A DNA stretch of 64,000 nucleotides from Streptomyces sp. AC558_RSS880 (GTDB lineage: Bacteria; Actinomycetota; Actinomycetes; Streptomycetales; Streptomycetaceae): the NCBI RefSeq assembly GCF_019049255.1, contig NZ_JAGMUJ010000134.1, positions 64,985-128,984 of the forward strand, written 5' to 3'. This document shows positions 33,168-41,154 of the stretch, piece after piece. The first letter of the stretch is position 1. Each line of letters opens with the position of its first letter. The translations under genes and the position numbers were made by a program. The notes under the pieces were generated by a model, which saw only the letters and a list, made by a program, of their open reading frames with translations, did not search any database and was not told where the DNA came from.

Positions 33168-33190
33168 GCCGACTCCCAATCAGTCGGTAA

Positions 33191-33233
33191 GCCCCGGCGC
33201 GGAAGCTCTCACCCTTCCCGCTGGGGCGCTTTT
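33191..33233 (+). terminator. Terminator-like hairpin near the right end of the element
   Basis: GCCCCGGCG (33191-33199) pairs with CGCTGGGGC (33219-33227, one wobble), followed by GCTTTTC. It would block plus-strand read-through toward the chromosome. Confidence 0.55.
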
Positions 33234-33366
33234 CTGTCCCCACCAGGTTACGTGTGCTGACGCCTCGTCAGATGTGCGTCTGCCGCTGGTCCTGATGCCC
33301 CTTGATGCTGCCGAAACAGTGCGCTGACCAGGGGGTTTGTGCTAGAACTAGTAGTTCAGTGCTTTC

Positions 33367-33371
33367 GGATC
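33367..33371. other. attR core of the integrative element
   Basis: GGATC joins the element (left, ...GCTTTC) to chromosomal VOC sequence (right, GGCGAGCACC). The left arm 33341-33366 mirrors the arm inside attL. Confidence 0.88.
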
Positions 33372-33689
33372 GGCGAGCACCACATGGGAGGCGTCCGGTT
33401 CCTGGCCGACGTCGGCGTGCTGCGCGCCGAGGTCGAGCGCCCTGGCCACGGTCTCCCGCTGGTCCTCCGGGCAGGAGCTGGTCAGGTCGAAGTGCAGCCG
33501 GTTCTGGGCGATCTTCTGTGCCTGGGAGGGACGGAAGCCGAGGCGGTAGCCGGCGTCGTTCCCGGACAGCAGGGCGACGCCGTCGTCACACTCGTCGGCC
33601 CTCTCCAGGCCCAGGAGGCCGGACCAGAAATGCGCCAGGCGCTCGGGCCGGTGCGCGTCGAAGGAGATTGCGAAAAGTCTGCTGCTCAT
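33372..33689 (-). pseudogene. 5' half of the split VOC-family gene
   Basis: ATG 33689 begins MSSRLFAISFDAHRPERLAH, followed by FWSGLLGLERADECDDGVAL, LHFDLTSSCPEDQ and HVVLADP: an almost complete first VOC domain. At attR the frame runs into element DNA and ends four codons later (KALNY). The missing continuation is at 23560-23955. The restored protein would be about 245 residues with two VOC domains. Confidence 0.92.
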
Positions 33690-33989
33690 TGCGCCACGCG
33701 TCCTCGGTCCGTCGAGTGCCCACTGTCGGCAGGGCGCCATGTCAGCACCTCGAACAAGGATCCTATGGGCCGGTCGGCCCCGGTCGCAGCCGAGTATTCC
33801 GCGGCCCCGCGTGCGGACTCCGCTGTCATGTGTCAGCCGTCCACGGTCTGTTCACGCAGCGCTGTTTCCCTCCAGTGCAGATCCTGACGTGGTTCGTGGT
33901 GGTCGCGTGGTCGACGGCGGCCTCGCTGTCGCGTGCGGCCGCCCGCGTGTGGACAGCCTGGACCGTGGGACCTCCGAGAACCGCCGATC

Positions 33990-34690
33990 CGCGGTTTTGA
34001 ATGCCGGTACGGCACGGAAAGTCGTGGGGTTCGGCGAGGACGAACTCCTGGCGCTGGTGCGGGAGCAGATCGCCGAAGACCGCCGGCTGCGCCGACGCCT
34101 CGAGCTTCGGGCCGTCGCCGCTCACTCCGACATCGATACGGTCGGGACCGGATCCTGGCACTGATCGACCCGCGGCCTTTCACCCGGTACGGCTACCTCG
34201 AGTACGCCGATGCCTCCGGGTATGCGCAGCAGGTGGCAGAGGCGGCAGCCGCGTTGCGCACTCCGACCACCGACGGTCAGGCGGTACAGGCGCTCGGTCC
34301 GGCCGAGGAGGCGATCCGGGTCCTGGGGGAAACGTACGGGGGATCGACGACTCCGACGGTAACGGCAATGACGTGATCGACCTGGATCCGCTCGACTACG
34401 CCGAGGTGCTGGGACCGAGTGGGTTTGCCCGACTGCGGCGGCCGACGGACGTGGTCGGGGTGTGCCGGGACCGCTTCCGTGTCGAGCGGTCCCTGGCCGC
34501 TTACCGGCAGTTGCGCTCTGCCGCTCAGGCGGCGCAGTGCTGGGAGGCCGAGCGTGTGGCCACGCCGGCTGCTCCGGGGGAGGGCGCCCGCCGTGGGTCC
34601 GGCGGGCGGTGCGGCGGGCCCGCGCTGATCGATGCGCCGCTCGACGACGGCGATACGGACGCGGCCTGGCACGAGGGCCGCTGCGGGCAT
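33990..34690 (+). pseudogene. Decayed gene of a large helical-repeat (SWIM-associated type) protein
   Basis: Three successive frames carry consecutive pieces of one protein: FGEDELLALVREQIAEDRRLRRRLELRA (near 34018-34110), then DRILALIDPRPFTRYGYLEY ... EEAIRVLGETYG (about 34150-34340), then GIDDSDGNGNDVIDLDPLDY AEVLGPSGFARL (34335-34440) and ALIDAPLDDGDTDAAW (near 34625). From memory these match, in order, segments of long actinobacterial proteins linked to SWIM zinc fingers. Frame changes and missing sections make it non-functional. Confidence 0.65.
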
Positions 34691-35097
34691 TCGGACGGTT
34701 CGTCCATGTCCGTCTCCCTCGGTGCGTTTCCGTCTGTCACCAGGACCGCTGAAACCCCGTGGGTCAGCCAGATGAAACCCGACAAAGCCCATCCATCGGG
34801 AAATGCGTCACCGCTGACGATACCGAGACGGGGCCGGCTTGCTGTCAACTCCCGCACCGCAACCGGTACTCAGCGCCTTCGGAACGGCTGAAGCAGCGTC
34901 GTGTTGCGTGCCCCCGCACCCGGTGCGACGGTGGACAAGAGGGCGCTGCCCGGACGGCGGCCCGGCGGGGACAGTCCTGCAGGCGACAGCTCGCGTGTCG
35001 CCACGTGGCCGAACGGCGACCCACCGTTCCGAGGGCCGGCGCTGTGTGCGGGCGCGCGTCCACTGGTCGGGGAAGCACACAGAAAGCGGGAAATCCC
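34691..35097. other. Stretch without a convincing gene
   Basis: About 400 bases between the decayed gene and the peptidase. Overlapping open frames exist on both strands but none shows a recognisable protein. It should contain the peptidase promoter. Confidence 0.4.
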
Positions 35098-36432
35098 ATG
35101 GCGAACGGACCCTTGGACAGGCATGCCTCCGGCGAACAGCCGCCCCACTCCAACGGGGTCCCGTCGGGCCAGGGCGCGGAGTACACCGGCCGGTACGTGG
35201 TCCTGCTCGACCCCGGCAACCAGGAGAGCGGGCTGAACGCCCTGCGTTCCGCGGCCGACATCGCGCTCGTGGAGCGGGTCAGTGGAGCCGAGACCACCAA
35301 CATCGCCGAACTCCTCGAGAACCCCGAGGTATCGGTGTACTTCGAAGAACTCGGCGCCGCCGTCGTCGAAGTGCGGGCCGACCAGCGCCACGCGCTGGTG
35401 ACCACGGCCGAGGCCCATCCGTCGATCATCGCGGCCGAACCGGAACGCATGGTCTACACCTCGGTGATCACCGCCCCACAGCAGGCACCGACCGAGTTCT
35501 TCCCGGCCTACCGCAGCGACGAGGAAACGGTCGAGTGGCACACCAAGGCCGAGATGGCCGCCGCACAGGGCCCCGCCCTTGACGAACAGAAGTGGACATG
35601 GGGCCTCCAGGCGACCCGGGCCAGCCTGACCAGCCTGACCGGACGCGGCGTGAAGATCGCCGTCCTTGACACCGGCGTGGACACCGACCACCCGGACCTC
35701 ATCGAACGGATCGAGGACACGTCCTCCTTCGTGCCCGGTGAGACCGTCGAGGACGGCCACGGCCACGGCACGCACTGCATCGGCACCGCCGCCGGTCCGG
35801 CCGGCCCTCGGCAGGGGCCCCGCTACGGCGTGGCGACCGAGGCCCTGATACTCGCCGGGAAGGTGCTCAGCAATGCGGGCAGCGGCTCCGACGGCCAGAT
35901 CCTGGCGGGCATGGCCTGGGCCGTCGCCCGCGGCGCACGGGTGATCTCCATGTCGCTCGGCGCTCCCGTCCGGCCGGGTGAGCTCTTTCCCCAGACGTAC
36001 GAGCAGTTGGCCCAGCGCACGCTTCAGCGGGGGACGCTGATCGTCGCCGCCGCGGGCAACGAAAGCCGACGTCCTCAGTCCGTCAGGCCCGTCGGCCGGC
36101 CCGCCAACTGCCCCTCCATCCTCGCGGTGGCCTCGCTCGACCCGTCACTCACGACGTCGTCCTTCTCCTGCGGCGCCATCAACGGCGCGGGCGGCGAGAT
36201 CAACATCGCCGCGCCCGGCAGGAACGTGCGCTCGGCCGCCCCCGGCGGCGGGTACCAGTCGATGTCGGGTACCAGCATGGCCACGCCGCACGTCGCGGGT
36301 GTCGTCGCGCTGCTCGCCGAGGCCAACCCCGAAGCCTCTTCGGCCGACCTCAAGGCCGGCCTCCTGTCCGGTGCTTTCCCGCTTACGCAACCCGTCGAGG
36401 ACGTCGGCTCGGGTCTGCTCCAGGCCCCGTGA
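35098..36432 (+). CDS. Intracellular S8 (subtilisin-like) serine peptidase
   Basis: A 444-residue protein from ATG 35098. The catalytic triad is Asp191 (AVLDTGVDTDHPDL), His223 (GHGTHCIGTAAG) and Ser393 (GTSMATPHVAG), with oxyanion Asn321 (AAAGNE). Residues about 31-120 look like an inhibitor-I9-type prodomain (GRYVVLLDPG ... AVVEVRADQRHAL). No signal peptide or membrane segment is present, so it should act in the cytoplasm. Its stop overlaps the start of a second small I9-like gene, which suggests that peptidase and inhibitor/chaperone are made together. Confidence 0.9.
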   Translation: MANGPLDRHASGEQPPHSNGVPSGQGAEYTGRYVVLLDPGNQESGLNALRSAADIALVERVSGAETTNIAELLENPEVSVYFEELGAAVVEVRADQRHALVTTAEAHPSIIAAEPERMVYTSVITAPQQAPTEFFPAYRSDEETVEWHTKAEMAAAQGPALDEQKWTWGLQATRASLTSLTGRGVKIAVLDTGVDTDHPDLIERIEDTSSFVPGETVEDGHGHGTHCIGTAAGPAGPRQGPRYGVATEALILAGKVLSNAGSGSDGQILAGMAWAVARGARVISMSLGAPVRPGELFPQTYEQLAQRTLQRGTLIVAAAGNESRRPQSVRPVGRPANCPSILAVASLDPSLTTSSFSCGAINGAGGEINIAAPGRNVRSAAPGGGYQSMSGTSMATPHVAGVVALLAEANPEASSADLKAGLLSGAFPLTQPVEDVGSGLLQAP

Positions 36433-36677
36433 GCGGGTCTTCGCAGTCGGGACCGGTCGGAGTCGTCCTCGCGGTCGACCCCGACCGGTTCGCGGAAGTG
36501 ATCGAGGCCGCGCGACGGGCCGGACTCACCGTCACGGGTGAGCAGCCGATTCTCGGCACACTGTCCGGAACCATCGCAGAGGACCGGATCCCGGCTCTGA
36601 AGGAGGTCGCCGGAGTCGAAGCCGTGGACCGGGACCGCACCATCCACCTCCCCCCTCCCGACTCCCCGATCCAGTAA
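36429..36677 (+). CDS. Small I9-like protein, putative peptidase inhibitor/chaperone (82 aa)
   Basis: GTG 36429 overlaps the peptidase stop (GTGA), so translation is coupled. The pattern VGVVLAVDPDRFAEVIEAAR ... GTLSGTIAEDRIPALKEVAG VEAVDRDRTIHLPP follows the beta-alpha-beta-beta-alpha-beta order of inhibitor I9/subtilisin propeptides, ending in the usual V..V..D strand. A free propeptide-like protein could inhibit or help fold the neighbouring S8 peptidase. This is inference from fold pattern and gene order. Confidence 0.72.
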   Translation: MSGSSQSGPVGVVLAVDPDRFAEVIEAARRAGLTVTGEQPILGTLSGTIAEDRIPALKEVAGVEAVDRDRTIHLPPPDSPIQ

Positions 36678-37061
36678 GGGCGCGCAGAGAGGACGACAGC
36701 GGCGCGGACAGCAACGCCCGCCCGAAGGTCAGGCTCTTCGAAGGACGTCGCCATGTGCTCCGCACCCGGCTCTACTCGGCCTGGGCCCCGGGAAGGCCGC
36801 GCTCATGCTCTGGTGACCGCCTGGCTGAGCTTCCTCCGGTTCCCGGTCCTCTCACCTGCGTCGAGCCGGGCCAGGAGCAGACCTCGGACGTTCCCGCAGG
36901 CAGCGGGCAGCGAATGTTCCGGCCCTTCCCGCTCCCCTTGTTCCATCCCGTCCCCCGCTGAACGCGCCCTCCCCGAAGGCCAGTTCACCGCATCTTGACC
37001 CATGCCGGGCCACCCGCCACGGCACGGTTCGTGACTCCCGCGCATCCCGCTGAACAGACGC
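36678..37061. other. Intergenic stretch, nothing recognised
   Basis: About 380 bases between the I9-like gene and the convergent SARP gene. No convincing gene or clear terminator was seen. Confidence 0.4.
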
Positions 37062-39158
37062 TCAACGGACGCCCCGCGTCCACTCCGCCGTCATCCCGTC
37101 CGCGTCGGACGCGTCGGCCCCGGAGAAGGACGGGTCTCGTACGCCGAGGGCCGCGTCGGCGGCCCGCAGATGGCGAGCGACCGGACCGAAGGAGACCAGG
37201 CCGCTGCCGCCGCCGGCCGACTCGCCGTCAGCGGCGGCGAGTTCGTCACGGGCGCGGCGCAGGACCTCCTGGTGTCCCACGGCCGCGGCGGTACGGGCCA
37301 GTACGCACCAGAGCGCCTCCTGGAGGAGGTCGTGGGGTGGCCGGGGAACCGTCGCGAGTGCCTGCCGGGCCCGCTCGGTGGCGCCGGAGGAGGCCAGCAG
37401 CAGGGGGACGAGCCACGGCCGGTAGGGGCCGGCGTCGAGGCCGGCGAAGTCGTCGGGGTCGGGCAGGGTGTCGTCCCGCATGACCGGGACGAGCGCGACG
37501 AGGACGGCCGCTCCCCGGGTGAGTCCGGGCATGCCGTGGCCCGCGGTCTCCGCGAGGAGCTTCGCGTACCGGGGGCGGGCCGCCGGCCATCCGTCGGTCT
37601 CGCAGGTGCGCAGGGCCCGGTACCAGGAGGTGAACACCGCGGCGAGCGGCCGTTCGTCGCGGTGCGCCAGCCGGTCGATCTCCTCGGCCTCCGCGTCCGC
37701 CGCCGCGAGGTCGCCGAGACCGGCGAGGGCCTGGACGCGGACGAGGCGACCCAGCACCTCGTGGCCGGGCAGTTGGTGGTCGACGGCCAGCCGAGTCAGC
37801 TCGGCGCCGAGGGCGTCCCGGCGGGCGGCCGATCCGCAGGTGGTGAAGGACTGCATGAAGGCGCCGTTGAGGGCGAAGGCGAGCACCGCGGGGTCACCGA
37901 GGCGGCGGGCGAGGCGGACGGCCTCCTCGGCGGCGCGTTCGGCGCGCAGCCGCCACGGTTCGGCGGCGGACGCGGCGGCCGCCCGGGGAAGCGGTGCGTC
38001 CGCGGCGGCGTCGCCGCGTGACTCGACGGCGACGACCGACAGCAGCCGGGCCCGCAGCGCGGGCGGTCCGTCGGGGCCGAGCCGGGCGGCGGCGCGGGCG
38101 GCGGTCCGGACATGCTCGCCGGCGTCGGCGGGGTCGTCGGCCCGGGTCCAGACCGCCGGGACGTCGTAGGAACCGATGATCCTCGCGGCCAGCTCCGTGT
38201 CCCCGGTCGTCTCGGCCGCGGCGACCAGCTCGCGCCGGTGCTCGCGCGCCTCGCGCAGGCCGTCGGCGCCGGTCACCGCGAGGTCTCGCAGCAGGCCGGC
38301 GGTGGCGTGCAGCCGGGCCCTGGACCGGGCGGGCACCGAGCGGTCCCACGCGGCGGCCGTGCGGTCCCAGACGCCGTCCGCCGCCCCGGCCGGCTCGGTC
38401 GCGGAGCCGGTGGTGCCGCTGAGTATGCGGGCTTCGGCGCGCGTCAGAGCGGCTCCGGTGTCCGGTCCGTACGCGCCGACGAGGGCCTGACGGGCGTGCC
38501 GCAGGGTCTCCAGGGCCTCGCCGCGGCGGCCGGACCGGTCCAGAGCGGTCGCCAGCAGCACCCACCCGTCCTCCCGCCCCGGGTGCGCGGTGACGTGGGC
38601 CCGCAGATCGACGACGGCGTTCCGGGCGGCGCCGGTGGCCAGGAGGGCGTCGGCGCGACGCTCGACCGCGTCGAGGCGGAGCGCCTCCAGCCGGACCTGT
38701 TCGGCGGCGGCCCACGCCGCGGCGGGGAAGTCGGCCAGGACCGGCCCGCGCCACTGGGCGAGCGCCTGGTCCCACAGGGCGACCGCCGCGTGCGGCGGCG
38801 CCTCGGCGGCCCGCGCGGCCGCGTCCTCGAACCTCCAGGCGTCCACCGCCTCGCGTCCGGCGCGCAGAACGTATCCGGGGCCGTCGGTGACCAGCAGCCG
38901 CGACGGCTGCCGGGGAGGGCGCCCGGGTTCCAGGGCGCGGCGCAGCGCCGCGACGAAGGTGCGGAGTGCGCCGATCGCGCCGGCCGGGGGTTCGTCCTCC
39001 CACAGGTCGGCCACGAGCCGGCCGACCGGGACCACCCGGTTGCGGGCGATCAGCAACCGCCCGAGCACCTCCCGGTGGCGGGGCGCGCCGAGCGGCAGGG
39101 AGGCGCCGTCGGGGTCCCAGGCGGCGACCGGTCCCAGCAGTCCGAACTCCACACCCAC
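37062..39158 (-). CDS. SARP/AfsR-type transcriptional regulator with BTAD
   Basis: About 698 residues from GTG 39158 (AAGGGA 7 nt upstream; GTG 39152 is possible). The N-terminus EFGLLGPVAAWDPDG ... LGAPRHREVLGRLLIARNRV is the OmpR-like winged helix of SARPs; the BTAD follows at about 95-240 (LWDQALAQWRGPVLADF, LEALRLDAVERRADALLATG). The remaining 430 residues are helical repeats with no P-loop, so it lacks the NB-ARC ATPase of AfsR. SARPs activate antibiotic clusters. It is divergent from the alpha/beta hydrolase gene; whether it controls the NRPS 22 kb away cannot be told. Confidence 0.88.
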   Translation of the reverse strand: MGVEFGLLGPVAAWDPDGASLPLGAPRHREVLGRLLIARNRVVPVGRLVADLWEDEPPAGAIGALRTFVAALRRALEPGRPPRQPSRLLVTDGPGYVLRAGREAVDAWRFEDAAARAAEAPPHAAVALWDQALAQWRGPVLADFPAAAWAAAEQVRLEALRLDAVERRADALLATGAARNAVVDLRAHVTAHPGREDGWVLLATALDRSGRRGEALETLRHARQALVGAYGPDTGAALTRAEARILSGTTGSATEPAGAADGVWDRTAAAWDRSVPARSRARLHATAGLLRDLAVTGADGLREAREHRRELVAAAETTGDTELAARIIGSYDVPAVWTRADDPADAGEHVRTAARAAARLGPDGPPALRARLLSVVAVESRGDAAADAPLPRAAAASAAEPWRLRAERAAEEAVRLARRLGDPAVLAFALNGAFMQSFTTCGSAARRDALGAELTRLAVDHQLPGHEVLGRLVRVQALAGLGDLAAADAEAEEIDRLAHRDERPLAAVFTSWYRALRTCETDGWPAARPRYAKLLAETAGHGMPGLTRGAAVLVALVPVMRDDTLPDPDDFAGLDAGPYRPWLVPLLLASSGATERARQALATVPRPPHDLLQEALWCVLARTAAAVGHQEVLRRARDELAAADGESAGGGSGLVSFGPVARHLRAADAALGVRDPSFSGADASDADGMTAEWTRGVR

Positions 39159-39312
39159 GGCACGGTCCCTTCGAGGGCGGCGCCGTCCCCGGGGGTGCCG
39201 CGTGTCCACTCATCGATCGCTGATCCGGAGCCCGCAGCCTGGGTGACGTCCCCGGACGACCCGGGCCGCCGGGCCCGGAACGTCCACTCTGCCACGAGCC
39301 ACAGGAGTCGCC

Positions 39313-40194
39313 GTGACCCACCCGAGCATCCCCGGATTCACCGAGCACCGCGTACCGGTCGGCGACGGCCTCGCGCTGAACGCCGCCGTCGGCGGCAGCG
39401 GTGCCCCGGTCGTGCTGCTGCACGGTTTTCCGCAGACCCACCTGATGTGGCGGCATGTCGCCGCCGATCTCGCCGCCGACCACACCGTCGTCTGCCCGGA
39501 CCTGCGCGGCTACGGCGCCAGCGACAAGCCCGCGGAAAGCGGCCCGGACGTCTACTCCAAGCGCACCATGGCCCGGGACGTGGTCCGCCTCGCCGCCGAG
39601 CTGGGACACGACCGCTTCGCCCTGGCCGGCCACGACCGCGGCGCCCTCGTCGCCTTCCGCGCCGCGATGGATCACCCGGGCACCGTGTCCCGTGCGCTCT
39701 TCCTCGACGTCCTGCCGACCCTCGACATGTGGGACGCCCTGCACGGCGTGTCCGGCGCGGTCGGCTTCCACCTGTATCTGATGGCCCAGGCCCCGGGCCT
39801 GCCGGAACAGATGATCGAGGCGTCCGCCGACGCCTTCTTCGGCCACTTCCTCGACGCCTGGACCGAGGCCCCGGACGCGATCCCCGCCGACGTCCGCGCC
39901 CACTACCTCGCGGCGTCCGCGGCGGCCGTGCCCTCCATCGTCGCCGACTACCGCGCCTCGGCCGGTGTGGACGTGGACCACGACACCGCCGACCGGGAGG
40001 CGGCCAACCGGCTGGCCATGCCGGTCACCGTCCTCCAGCAGGACTGGGGCGCGGCACTCGGCTACCACGCCCAAGGGCTGTGGAGCGCCTGGGCCGGGGA
40101 CCTGCGGCACCGCACGGTCTCCTGCGGCCACTTCATGGCCGAGGAGGACCCCGCATTGGTCGCCGACGAGATCCGGGCCCTCCACGACCGCTGA
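39313..40194 (+). CDS. Alpha/beta hydrolase, haloacetate-dehalogenase/epoxide-hydrolase type
   Basis: A 293-residue protein. HGFPQTHLMW (oxyanion region), DLRGYGASDKP and the nucleophile elbow AGHDRGA with Asp108 are visible, as is the late catalytic His273 in SCGHFMAEEDP. An Asp rather than Ser in the elbow places it with haloalkane/haloacetate dehalogenases and epoxide hydrolases, which work through an alkyl-enzyme ester. GHDRG is typical of fluoroacetate dehalogenase relatives. The substrate is not predictable. It starts 155 bases from the divergent SARP gene, which may regulate it. Confidence 0.9.
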   Translation: MTHPSIPGFTEHRVPVGDGLALNAAVGGSGAPVVLLHGFPQTHLMWRHVAADLAADHTVVCPDLRGYGASDKPAESGPDVYSKRTMARDVVRLAAELGHDRFALAGHDRGALVAFRAAMDHPGTVSRALFLDVLPTLDMWDALHGVSGAVGFHLYLMAQAPGLPEQMIEASADAFFGHFLDAWTEAPDAIPADVRAHYLAASAAAVPSIVADYRASAGVDVDHDTADREAANRLAMPVTVLQQDWGAALGYHAQGLWSAWAGDLRHRTVSCGHFMAEEDPALVADEIRALHDR

Positions 40195-40299
40195 CGACCA
40201 GCGCCCCGCTCTCCTCCCCGGGCGACGTACCCGGCTTACGTCTTCGCGCTGTGACCTGGCCGACAACGTGCTCGACGGCAGCGCGCGCAGCCGGAGATC

Positions 40300-40743
40300 A
40301 TGCCGAGGAGCCGGGTGGCGGCCGGTCCGGGATCGTTCAGCACGACCGCGCCGGCTTCACGCCCGGCCTTCGGGACGACGTGCGGACCGCGTGCTCGGCA
40401 CCATGTGGTCCTTGGCGACGGGTGGCCCCTCCGGCTCGGTCACGGCCCGGCGAACGGGCTCAAAGGGCGTTCGGGCAGGGCCGAGCGGACGGAGAGACCG
40501 GCCGCGGCGCTCGCGGTCACGGCCTGTTTCGAAGCCCTGGACGAGCTCGCGATGCCGATCACCCTGCGTTTTCTCGAGCTTGCGCCGACCGAGCAGACAC
40601 GGCTCTCCACCGGGTCTTTTGCCGTGGACCGGCGCCAAGAGCTCTACGCACAACTCGCCGAAAACGTCCCGGAGTTCGCCTTCTGGGCCGACCAGGTCGA
40701 TCACCGGGCCACCCGGGAGGGCATGCGGCCGACGCGCTCGTGA
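40300..40743 (+). CDS. Hypothetical ORF, possibly a gene remnant
   Basis: Only the last half looks protein-like (ACFEALDELAMPITLRFLEL, DRRQELYAQLAENVPEFAFW). The first 70 residues are low-complexity arginine/glycine/proline sequence typical of non-coding frames. It may be the 3' end of a lost gene. No family recognised. Confidence 0.3.
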   Translation: MPRSRVAAGPGSFSTTAPASRPAFGTTCGPRARHHVVLGDGWPLRLGHGPANGLKGRSGRAERTERPAAALAVTACFEALDELAMPITLRFLELAPTEQTRLSTGSFAVDRRQELYAQLAENVPEFAFWADQVDHRATREGMRPTRS

Positions 40744-40889
40744 CACACGCCCGTACGGTCGGATCTCACCAAGTTCCTCGCGGCTGTTCCGACCTCCGTA
40801 ACCGCGCAGGACGCACCGCTGCCGGTACTCGGTCGGCCCGGTACCGGCACATGCCCGGGCTTCGGGGCAGACCCCGGGCGCCTGGTGCC

Positions 40890-41030
40890 GAGGCCTGACC
40901 AGATCGTCGGCTGCGGACCGCCGAACCCTTCGCGCGGCCCGATCTCCACCGAGCCGTCGTCCTCGCGATCGAGCACGACGAGGTCCAGGACCTCGCACCA
41001 GAACCGCGCCGGCACCTCAGGGCCGCGGCA
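40890..41030 (-). pseudogene. Fragment of a VOC-family gene
   Basis: The stretch ARFWCEVLDLVVLDREDDGS followed by VEIGPREGFGGPQPTIWSG is the opening half of a VOC domain. After it the frame turns to low-complexity sequence and no end motif (HVLADPEGNEF) is found. A decayed remnant unrelated in position to the split VOC gene. Confidence 0.6.
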
Positions 41031-41154
41031 ACCGGGCACGAGCTCACCCTCCCTCCGGGCACTGGTTCCCTTCACGCTTCGAAGAGACAGGCCCCGGGAC
41101 CACGCCGCCGTCGGCGGACCACCCGGTCGTGCGTCCCCGGCCTCGGCGCCGGTT

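Larger units (their letters stand above)
23956..33371. mobile_element. 9.4-kb serine-integrase integrative element
   Basis: The element spans from the left att core to the right att core and interrupts a VOC gene. It carries a large serine recombinase at the left end, an XRE-TPR regulator toward the right end, and roughly fifteen small genes, many under 110 residues. Intergenic DNA includes AT-rich stretches and hairpins with T-tracts not seen elsewhere in the window. I recognise no RepSA/primase, FtsK-type Tra, relaxase, terminase, portal or capsid gene. It is therefore not a typical AICE or complete prophage; a phage satellite or minimal mobilisable island fits better. Confidence 0.9.

Noticed and set aside
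23956..33371. Interpretation as a conventional AICE (pSAM2-like) or complete prophage
   Set aside because: No RepSA/Prim-Pol, FtsK-like transfer protein, spread genes, terminase, portal or capsid genes could be recognised, and the integrase is a serine, not tyrosine, recombinase.
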